Positions 55,570 to 64,000 of a DNA stretch of 64,000 nt are shown here, piece by piece; the stretch's first letter is position 1; each line of letters begins with the position of its first letter. Source of the DNA: Nephrocerus scutellatus (taxonomy: Eukaryota; Arthropoda; Insecta; Diptera; Pipunculidae); the NCBI GenBank assembly GCA_947095585.1, contig OX352763.1:109037908-109101907 (forward strand), in the 5' to 3' direction. A program made the position numbers and the translations under genes. The notes beneath the pieces were generated by a model that was given only the letters and a program-made list of their open reading frames with translations, searched no databases and was not told the DNA's origin.

Positions 55570-55700
55570 TACAATCAATTTTTAACCCACTTTCCAAAGC
55601 CCGATTTTATTGAAACTTTGCACACATGTGTATTTTCGGTGACAACACTATTCTATTAAAATTTGGTAGTGATCGGACCGCGGCGTCGGAGGGCTCCCAT
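55570..55700. repeat. Interspersed repeat family A, copy 2
   Basis: Reverse complement of 36008-36145. TTTTTAACCCACTTTCC then GCCCGATTTTATTGAAACTT, ACACTATTCTATTAAAATTT and GGTAGTGATCGGACCGCGGC. Confidence 0.75.
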
Positions 55701-55779
55701 ATGATTCTTCTGTATCATCGCTTGGGGAAACGTCTGTAGGGGCATACACGTTTTTTTTTTTTGATTATTTTTTTTAATT

Positions 55780-56125
55780 TACCTGGAACGCGAAGGGTAC
55801 ATAGCCATTAATTTTTTGTTACTGGCTAAAAGGCCCAACTCCAGCTTATGATGTCTTGCATTACAGCTGTAGTCTGTGTCATATTCTGAGTTATGTAAGA
55901 CACCATACCCAGTCCACCGTATCTCCTGGGTTGCTTTATGTTAGCTTTATTTTTGGACAGGGTATCGGCTAGCTGACCAACTGGATGAGATCTGCTCGAA
56001 ATCGGGATCGGTCGAGAGTTTTTTTTTTGCAGGAGGTCAAGACCGCAGACCGGTTGTAGAGTCAATTATGATGGTTGACTAGGTGATCCTGCAGCTCGAG
56101 CTCTATACAGTGAGCGTACGATCTA
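55780..56125 (-). pseudogene. RTE-like LINE 5' part with a nested 3'-end insertion
   Basis: It matches 59420-59660 (ATGATGTCTTGCATTACAGC, GGGTATCGGCTAGCTG, ACAGTGAGCGTACG). Between GGTATCGGCTAGCT and the rest (CTGCAGCTCGAGCTC) lies a plus-strand 3' end of the same LINE family (55972-56075: CAACTGGATGAGATCTGCTC...GGTTGTAGAGTCAATTATGA). Confidence 0.7.
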
Positions 56126-56129
56126 TTAG

Positions 56130-56480
56130 GCGTTTTCATTGTTCCGAGACTCATTTGTGGTTCCGTAGTATTTTTTTTACGGGCGGGCGATGTCACTGAC
56201 CTCGCTTCAACCTTACTTTAGAACAGACAATCCCGATCATTCAGATTAACCTTAAATGGAGGAAAGTTGCCGACAAATTACCAGCACGACGTGAAAAAGG
56301 ATGCTTTGGAGACAATTCGTTTAACACAAGTCCTGCTTCAATTTACTACTACTACTACTACCACTGGAAATGTCTTCTTCGAGAAAGTGTTAATATGTTT
56401 TGTGGTTTTCCCTGCAGTTACTTGGCGGAGAAGAAGCTGAAACATTCATGAAACTCTCCATTACACCGGCACACACAAGT
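56130..56480. other. Stretch without recognised gene
   Basis: Short (TAC)n near 56348. Otherwise nothing. Confidence 0.4.
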
Positions 56481-56484
56481 CATG

Positions 56485-56660
56485 GTAAATTAATGTGACT
56501 GCCTGTCTGTTTGTTTGTCATGCCATATTTGTTGGACTGCCTGTCTGACTGTTCGGTCCGTCCATCGGCAAAACCAAGTCATGACAAATTCACAGACTGT
56601 CTGTCTGTTCGGTCCGTCCATCGACACACCCAAGTCATGACTAATTTACCTATTTCTACG
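56485..56660. repeat. CTGTCTGTTCGGTCCGTCCATC repeats
   Basis: GACTGYCTGTCTG.TTCGGTCCGTCCATCGRCA.A.CCAAGTCATGAC recurs with a period of about 65 bases, roughly 2.5 units. Confidence 0.8.
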
Positions 56661-58105
56661 ATTCCGAAAATATCATATAAACACTAAAGCATACCTGGCT
56701 CTATTAGAACACCGGAAATGTTCCGGAACAATGGAGTCGAATTGCGAAAATCCAACGAGGACATTCTAAGCAACACCTCATTTGTATCGTTGGCATTGCA
56801 CGTAAGGTTGTTGTCTTATCCAGATTTGTAAAACGGAAGACAAACCCGAAAATGGAACTCAAATGAAGAGGACCAGGAGCCAGGAGAGCCAACTTAAAGG
56901 TGATTTTAATAATTATCTTTTAGCTTTTCCTTACATCCAAAAACAAGGACTCTCGTATATTAATTTAATGATTAGGAAAATTTCAATGCCTGTGTCTGTC
57001 CTACCATAGTCGACTCTTAATTACCGTTTACCATGTCCATGTTGGTCGAGCTTGATGATGCTCGGAGATTACTTACCATTTGTGGTGGTGGTGGTGCTGG
57101 TGGTGGTAGTTTCTAAGGATTCGCTTAGTAGAGAAGGTAATGCTTGAAAGTCATAAACATTTTGCATGCATGTTTGTTCGGTATTCGGTATCCTCCTAAG
57201 CAATATATGTATGTAGTACTCGTATTTTACGGAGCTGAGAGGTATCATTTCATTTTTGGGCACCAACACATCCTTACACATAAACATAGATGCGGGTTAA
57301 TGACGGGGGTAGAAGGTACGTACTTGTACAACATCGTTATATGTTTAATTAGGACTGACAGACGAGTTGTGAATATTTAATTTCATTCGTCCTGCCATTC
57401 ATTCGGGGAAGTCGTTTCACAAACTTCATTAAATTTTATGATGGCATGCAAACATGATGGGAGCGTCAATTCCAATTAGGGAATTCGCGCGGTCTCTTTT
57501 GTCACGTTGAGAGGTGGCAGCAAAACATAATGTTATGTGCAATTCTCAAAGGTTTTTGGCAAAAAAAAAAAAGTGGAAGAAAGAGGAGATCATTAGGAGC
57601 TGGTTTTTGATAGTTACGAAGTTTTGTGAATTAAAAATACCATCAAGCGTTTATTGGCATTCATGCTTGGGTGAGATTTGATAGGGGACTGTTCGTTTTT
57701 GGCAAAAAAAAATCTTAATTTTTTCGTGATTATTCATTTTGGGTACCCGTTCGAGGTAGTCGTCGTCTCCATCCGATATAATTCACTCTAGCAACTAGCA
57801 CTTAGAAGCCCTTCTGGAAAGCAATTTTATATCTTTAAGTTCTCCAAGATTGAGGAGATATAAAAACAGAATCGCTGAGCGAGGATATAAAAACAGAGAC
57901 GCTGACTATTTTTATCTCCTAAATGCTGGCAAAACGTCGTGCTTTTAATTTTTTTTTATCACATCTGAAAAATTGGTAAAATGTCCGGCAAAAGTAGTCA
58001 GACGCTCCGGCATCACAACGTTTTAGTTTTAGGCAAAAAATGCACGAGCAAACAGTGAAATGCATGCAATTGCCATTATTTGTGTCGCTATACGGTGGAT
58101 AACTT
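56661..58105. other. Stretch without recognised gene
   Basis: A GGTGGTGGTGG microsatellite at 57082-57110. At 57840-57905 GAGGATATAAAAACAGA..CGCTGA occurs twice in tandem. No gene recognised. Confidence 0.45.
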
Positions 58106-58111
58106 TCGTTT

Positions 58112-59680
58112 CATCATCATCATCATCGTCATATTTGGCTTTAGAATTGGTGTCCGGACCTAGCCTCCTCCAAAAAATCTCTCCACCGTTCCCGATTTTG
58201 AGCCGATGTCATCCAGTTTGGCATCCCTAAACTCTGGGCGTCCTGGTCTACGCCATCCTTCCAGCGTAGGCTTGGCCGGCCTCGATGTCGTGTTCCACAA
58301 ATCCTACCGCAAAGGACTTTCCGAGAAATATAAGTAACTCAACTAGCCCATCTAAGTCATCTAGCTCATCTACTTACGTACTAACCTGCCTAGGTTGAAG
58401 CTAGAAGATGTTTTGGCAACATATGTCATATTTGACAGTCCTCCTCGCTTATGCGAGCTAGGTGTCCTGCCCACCGGAGCCTACCGAGCTTAATTCTCTT
58501 CACGATGTCGACATCGCGGTAACGCTCGTAGATCTCATCGTTATAGAGTTTCCGGAATCGTCCTTCCTTACATACGGGGCCAATAATTCTCCGTAAAACT
58601 TTTCTCTCGAACGGGGCTAAGAGGTCAGAATGCTTTCTGCTAAGCACCCAAGTCTCCGATCCATATTTAAGTACTGCACTGTATGACCATTGTTTTATAT
58701 AGCAGCAGCTTGGATGTTATGGTTAAGTTCCTGGATTTGAAGAGTATTGACAGACTATATTAGGCTTTGTTGGCAGTTAACCCGAGATATTTAAAGGATT
58801 GCATCTTTTCGACTACTGCCTAAGATGGAGTCATCAGTACTAATTTTTCTTCTACGCCCGGCATCTCAGCCCCAGAACTTACTCTCCCTCCATTTAGGGT
58901 GAGTCTTATCGCTTGACCGTAGTTGTTTCTGGTTTCTTCATTACGAAGAGCAGCCATGTTGACTCGAATCTGATTCTCGGATGCTGTCTTTCTTGATGAT
59001 GCAATACTGGCTTGGAGCACCACAAGTGGTCCAAGTCGACGTTGGCAGCTCGGTACGTTCGTACCGTCATCAGGTTCGAGCTGTGGCCTATCTGGTTGCG
59101 AGTGGCTCTATCAGGATATTCCCAGGTGGCTTTGGGGATATTTTTACGCGCAAACCTTGTACTCGCAACGACCATTGCTTGCTGCTTGCTGACATCTCTA
59201 TAACTCGTTGTCATTAGTCTTCTCGTGTAAGCTATGGGTGCCAGTGTATTGCCTGAATATTGGCTCCCTACCTATTTTTGCCTTCATATCTCTCAGAATG
59301 ATTTTTACATCATACTGAGGACAGGCATGGAGTTCCCGTCCGTCTGATTCAAAGAATTCTTCTTCTTCATCATCTGGAGAATCGTCTGTAGGTGCGTGAA
59401 CGTTTACGTGGCTAATGTTTATAAATCTACCCCGCACGCGAAGGGTGCATAACCGTTCTTTTACTGCTTTAAAGCCGATAACGGTGGTTTCATTCTTTTG
59501 GTGATTAGAAACCCCACCCCGAGCATATGATGTCTTGCATGACAGCTGTAATATATGTCATACCGCATCTCCTGGATTGGTGTTATGTCAGCATTTTATT
59601 TAGACAGGGTATCGGCTAGCTGCTGTGCAGCTCGGGCTCTAAACAGTGAGCGTACGTATCTTAAATCGTTTAGCCGTTTT
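58112..59680 (-). mobile_element. RTE-like LINE, minus strand, internally deleted, with ATGATG tail
   Basis: Read downward from 59680: 5' part with GGTATCGGCTAGCTG (inverted), then ETTVIGFKAVKERLCTLRVR and GRFINISHVNVHAPTDDSPD (AP endonuclease), CPQYDVKIILRDMKAKIGRE, STRFARKNIPKATWEYPDRA and TRNQI. There is a jump to a late part: FKYLGLTANKA, KSRNLTI, then HSDLLAPFERKVLRRIIGPV, RKLYNDEIYERYRDVDIVKR and RLRWAGHLARISEED. It ends in inverted CATCATCATCATC (58112-58127). In the catalytic LRDMKAKIGRE box Gly and Asn are replaced (usually LGDMNA). The RT is deleted. Confidence 0.85.
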
Positions 59681-60360
59681 CGTTGCCGTGGTCGTCGTCG
59701 TTCATAAGTGTATCCGAGGCTGATTTGGGGTTCTGTAATAGGTTTTTTTTTACGTGCGAGGTTATCTTACTTTGAAGGAACTAGCCCGATAATTCAGCCT
59801 TTTCTGTATTGGACGAAAATTAACGGCAGCCACCACATGGAGGTTTGATCGTACTTCCACCACTCCGAGATAGGCACAACCACCTGTAATTCTGTGTTAT
59901 TCCCCCTATTCTACTGATGGCTTACCGCCTAGTAATATACTAAAGCAAAAATTTTTGGTAATGAACGGTGTTTAGCCGGAGCCTACCAAAAAACTTTTCT
60001 ACATACAATGTTCTGTCTGTTCTGTTCTGTTAGGTTCGTCCGATATCGTTGTTTATTTGTATTAACCCGGTGGGAATTTTATTACTTTTCGCGGAAAATA
60101 AAGCAATATTTAACACAGACGTATATTCTCCTCGTAATATTTTCGTTTTGATATTGGACAAAAAAATCCTCCTATAACGTTTTATATATAAAAGGTCGAC
60201 TTAAGATTCGATCTCATTACATGGTAAATTGTTGACATTAATTCTGAGTTTTATCGGGTGTCTATGCGTATGCTATACTTTCTATGCTTATATATCCGGT
60301 TTGTGATGTAATTGATTTAAGAAAACGTTTATTTTCCCAAGTAGTTCTGAGTAAAATTAG
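59681..60360. other. Stretch without recognised gene
   Basis: No repeat or protein-like frame recognised. Confidence 0.4.
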
Positions 60361-60500
60361 TCTTTGACTTGTAGTCTTGTCTTGGTTTTGGTCATGCAAT
60401 ACCAAGACCAAAACCACATATTCTCTTGCAAACCCAAGACCAAGAATAAGTCTGCAAGACCAAGAGCCAGACCATGTCTGCAAGACTGTAAGACTGTTGC
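60361..60500. repeat. CAAGACCAAGA-rich low-complexity block with 11-bp inverted repeat
   Basis: TGGTTTTGGTC (60383-60393) is inverted at 60406-60416. From 60406 to 60490 there are degenerate units of CAAGACCAAGA/TCTGCAAGAC. Confidence 0.7.
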
Positions 60501-60739
60501 AAAAGTCCAACACCCTTTAATCTGCGGCATCTCGAGAACAAAAAATATTTTGGGGAATCTTCAAATTTACCCGTATTGTGTCTTTTTTGTCATATAAATT
60601 GTTCTCTGACAGAAGTTATCGCGAGCAGTGGTCGCTGCATAGTAGAATACATCATCATTCTTTGAGTGGGACGAACCCTGCTTGCCTAGCTTTCGCCATT
60701 AATAATGCTCATGAACGATTTCCATTTAGCGGTCCTCTC

Positions 60740-61010
60740 TTCGAGAGTAAACCGTAAACCACTACGTAGGTCAAGTCCAGAACGAAACTGGGTCCTCAAC
60801 CAAAAGTTGGCCCATACTCAGCTTACCTCCTTGGAGATCAACTTGATCTGTTGGCAGAACCAACGCGACCTTGGTGAGATCTGACATCTGACAAGGTACT
60901 TAGTTCGTTCAGTATAAGTGCCTGGGCGTAGGTACTCTACAGCTATAGCAGCACATCGTCCGGAATCTCGAATCCAATCATTTGTCACTAGGATACCGTG
61001 CTATCCTAGG
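60740..61010 (-). repeat. Interspersed repeat family B, inverted copy
   Basis: CACTACGTAGGTCAAGTCCA, GGTCCTCAACCAAAAGTTGG, CAGCTTACCTCCTTGGAGAT and GCGACCTTGGTGAGATCTGA are the reverse complement of words in 36400-36660, in matching order. Confidence 0.7.
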
Positions 61011-62430
61011 CCGTCCAAGATAGAAACTATCCCAGGTACCTCCAGTCCAATCAATTTGGTTACGACAAGGCTGCTAAATACGAAGAGCTCCACCAAAGAA
61101 ATCACCTCTAAGCCCTTCAGGGTCTAAGGTAGTAGAGATTACAGCAAATATTTGCATTGTATTAACAATAACAGTCAATAGTTACAAAGTTGTTTTGTTC
61201 GACATTTTACAAGTGAAGCTGTAACGATTTTCTATTGAATGTGTAAATATTTTGCCAACAAAATTGAGCGGGCTGCAAGAACTCATAAATGGGGGTTTAA
61301 TAAGGGTAAGTCTGCTATTAGATTATCAGCTCAAAATTGTGCTGACGTCATTAGCAAATACCGTTTCTAGTGCTAAGACGATGATGTCTAAATTTCTATA
61401 TTTCCATCTAATTGATTTTCCAGTTCGAAAAGGGGTGTATACCCTTATACCCCAATTGGATAACAAAAAAGGCAATATGTAAAAACCATCACATTAATTC
61501 TATATCTCCTGAATGAATCGAATATTGTTCACTGGTTTTATTTGGCCCAACTTACTCCGAACCAAGTTGGCTGGTCAAAAATTCGATCGTAGTCACAAGA
61601 AGGTACTTTTTTTTTGTATTTGTCGTCACTCACCATCACCTGATTCTTCTACTGTACTCTATACATAACAGCTATTTAACCCAAATTCTTGATGATCAAT
61701 GCTGAAAGGATACTGCAGAAGTGCAGAGGAGCAGCACACTAACTTATGTCCCCCCAGTCAACAAACACTACTCTCACAGATTACATAATAACATCGCTGT
61801 CGTCGTTACACTGACAAATTTAAAATTCCATCCTCCTTCATGTTGCGAATTTGGAAACTGTTAGCAAACATTGAGCGAACGTGATGTGACAACTAAAGAA
61901 GTGTGTCTATTTAAGGACCAAGCGGCTGGCTGTGGGGCTGTTAGTGGGGAAAAGGAAGTACTGTCCTCGTCTTATTCCATTCAGCAATATTGTGAAAGTT
62001 TTTTCTTAACTTAAACAAACTCGTAACTCGGGTGAACAAAATTCACACCACACCAGATAGTGTTTCGAGTAAGTTTTGTGGTTTGGTTTTAGGGGGTTCC
62101 CATTTCTCTATCTCTCTCTAGGTGCGTTTCTCTTATTTAGATAATGGCAAGTGAAATTGTTTTTGATGGACTCGACTCGTGCGGATGGGTTTAATCGGAT
62201 TATTAATTCAAGCAAAGTAGAAAAGTTTAACAACTATGTTCTCTTAAAGTTCAGGAGGATCATATTCTATAGGGTTTTTTTCAATAAGGGCGACACATTT
62301 TTGTACTACGTATTTATCTGTCCTAAGATTTACTGCGGTTTTGTTTACCAGTGTCAGTGTCTACCATTTAATAATGGAACAATATACGCTTCAACAAGGT
62401 CTACGTCTACTTTATACACAACTAGCTGTT
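61011..62430. other. Stretch without recognised gene
   Basis: No recognised coding sequence or repeat. Confidence 0.4.
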
Positions 62431-62640
62431 AACCACGGTGTTACCTGGGACCCCCCCCACCTATCATATCAATACATCAAGACCTGTCAAAAATTAAAAT
62501 AAGAGGCGTTGCCCGGCTGCACCCCCCCCATACTGACCTTACCAAACTGACCACTACCAAAATTACCACCCCACTGACCCACACCAACCTATCCCTTCCC
62601 CACACTAGCCCACACCACTAAGCCCCCCCTACTCCACTGA
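62410..62640. repeat. C-rich low-complexity block after ACTAGCTGTTAACC
   Basis: AACTAGCTGTTAACCACGGT and GCGTTGCCCGGCTGCACCCC resemble a terminal sequence common in arthropod transposons. It is followed by C-runs and CCACACTGACCCACACC-like sequence with very little G. Confidence 0.5.
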
Positions 62641-63010
62641 CCCAAAACATCCGGAGCAAAAAACCTTGTACAATGGTGAAAACCTGATCAATACGTTATG
62701 GTTTAGAAACAGTAAAAAGTCGCAGCGGGCTAAATCTGGAGAATAAGCTGTATGTGATGGTAACATTTCGTAGCCCAAGTTATTGACTTTTGCCATGGTA
62801 ACTATACACGTGTGGAACCGTGCATTGTCTTGATCGAAAAGCACTTTTTTCTTCACTTCACCAAATGCGATCAAATCAATATATAATCTGTCCAAAAGCT
62901 CTGAATAATATTCGCCGGTGATCGCTTTACCATTTTCAAGAAAATCGATGTGAATGACATCCCAAAAAACTGTGGCCATGACCTTTTGATGGGGTGGATC
63001 ATAATTAACT
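62640..63010 (-). pseudogene. mariner transposase C-terminal half
   Basis: The minus strand opens with VNYDPPHQK, then MATVFWDVIHIDFLENGKAI, TGEYYSELLDRLYIDLI, KKKVLFDQDNARFHTCIVTM, NNLGYEMLP and YSPDLARCDFLLFL. These are the hallmark second and third catalytic blocks of a mariner (usual D34D); here one extra residue gives D35D, and APSD has become ARCD. The first Asp part and the last ~70 residues are missing or shifted. The remnant abuts a LINE at 63015. Confidence 0.85.
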
Positions 63011-63014
63011 TTTA

Positions 63015-63240
63015 AAAAAAGTTAAGTAAGCTTGGTATCCGTGGCAATTTTCAAAAATGGTTATCCTCTTATTTGACAAACAAATTACAAATGGTCCGAA
63101 TTGGCGAAACTTCCTCGAACGTCATGGTGGCTAAGTCAGGAGTTCCACAAGGAAACCATATCGTTCCAATTTTTTTTTTTTTGTAAATTTTGTAAACTTA
63201 TTACAGAAAATTTTAAATATGCAAAATGTCTCTTATAATG
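63015..63240 (+). pseudogene. Jockey-like LINE RT fragment
   Basis: LSKLGIRGNFQKWLSSYLTN, KLQMVRIGETSSNVMVAKSG and VPQGNHIVPIFFF form the RT block before the catalytic YADD. It runs into a T-run and is then lost. Confidence 0.7.
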
Positions 63241-63600
63241 CACATGATTTAAAAATATTTAACGAAGTCACTGATTGTTTTGTGTTTTAAAATGAGACAA
63301 TGGTGTATTCTAAATAAGTTATATATTTTTATTAAATGAAAAGTTTTTACAGCTCACCATAGACTCCAGTGTTATTCCAATAATCATATGATGCTCAAAA
63401 CTTTCAGAACCTTTTTAAATTGTTATTGAGTTGGAAATTATATTCGGTGAAAGGTTTATATTTGGATCACATAAAGATTTTATTGTTGCAAGGGCAAACT
63501 CAATAAATGGATCTTTTAAACGTAGTTGTAAATATTTTTGAGACAGGCCTTACACATTAAAATATTTATTTCTAATGTTAATGAGACCAATTCTAAGGTA
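63241..63600. other. AT-rich stretch between two LINE pieces
   Basis: No motif recognised. Confidence 0.4.
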
Positions 63601-63604
63601 TAAA

Positions 63605-64000
63605 AGATATAAAAGGTATAAGCTTAATATTCTCTGATAGAGCCAAATATTTGGGTCTTATTTTGGACGGGAGGCTGAGCTGGAAACCTATCATACAAGA
63701 GAGAGAGTTCGTAAAGCCACAGTGGCACTCTTCTAAAAAAAAAGCAAGAAAGCCATTGGTAGCCGTTGGGGTCTTCAACTCCATATAACCCATTGGCTAT
63801 ACACAGCGGTAGTAAGACCTATTCTTCTATACGGTGTGACTGTATGGTGGAATGCCTTAAATAAAAAAGTAAACCTTGACATATTAAGCAAAGTCCAAGG
63901 ATCAGCTAGTCTATGCATGAGTGGAGCACTTCGTACAACCCCATCCGCCGCATTGGACATCCTGTTCGACCTTAGACTACTCGACATTTACAGCAAGCAA
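63605..64000 (+). pseudogene. R1/jockey-group LINE, post-RT region, running off the window
   Basis: With two frameshifts: SDRAKYLGLILDGRLSWKP, IGSRWGLQLHITHWLYTAVV, RPILLYGVTVWWNALNKKVN and LCMSGALRTTPSAALDILFD. This is the thumb and following domain of a LINE RT. The element continues beyond 64000. Confidence 0.75.

Overview
This window is insect nuclear DNA, most likely from a higher fly (Brachycera). The evidence is AT-rich intergenic DNA, short GT-AG introns, CAG/CAA-rich coding DNA giving poly-glutamine, Tc1/mariner transposons and many dying non-LTR retrotransposons. A tephritid or a similar large-genome fly would fit, but the species cannot be named from the sequence alone.

The only host gene I can support is a Tweety-family gene (TTYH-type multi-pass membrane protein) on the minus strand. 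Six exons can be placed by frame, splice sites and protein features: 30262-30035, 29968-29717, 18125-18007, 17940-17668, 15562-15221 and 10177-10045. The N-terminal exons lie upstream (above 30262 or beyond the window) and were not found. The introns are long (5.0, 2.1 and 11.6 kb) and hold repeats and transposon remains.

The 3' end of this gene is the most interesting part. (1) Exon 15562-15221 joins the last canonical exon in frame only through a GC donor. If that splice is not used, the protein ends four codons later at a TAA. (2) The canonical C-terminus ends in a TGA at 10047-10045. The same frame then stays open for 620 codons of low-complexity but protein-like sequence. A perfect 8-bp stem with a 7-nt loop starts 8 nt after the TGA, the geometry expected of a readthrough stimulator. 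(3) That extension ends in a TAG (8184-8182), after which the frame is open for 222 more codons up to a GT donor at 7515. The gene therefore appears able to give nested C-termini through a weak splice and one or two leaky stops.

The rest is transposon graveyard. It contains: a nearly full Tc1/mariner-like transposase at the left edge, with three degenerate relatives at 10.7, 25.4 and 29 kb; a true mariner remnant at 62.6-63.0 kb; RTE-like LINE pieces at 19.4, 27.7-28.5, 31.5-33.0, 37.2-38.6, 40.6-42.96, 43.6, 54.7-56.1 and 58.1-59.7 kb, several ending in ATGATG tails; jockey/R1-like LINE pieces at 18.7, 19.5-20.0, 20.3-22.0, 22.0-22.9, 31, 45.5-45.9, 47.2-49.3 and 63.0-64.0 kb; and tRNA-derived SINE pieces at 35.1, 43.1 and 47.7 kb.

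Tandem repeats are frequent. An 808-bp exact duplication lies inside a LINE, with smaller duplications of 195 and 181 bp elsewhere. A GGGTCTTGAG-type minisatellite occurs at six loci in both orientations, often close to one interspersed repeat family. There is also an (AAAC)n block and several 60-240 bp tandem arrays. No CRISPR, operon, rRNA or convincing tRNA gene was seen.
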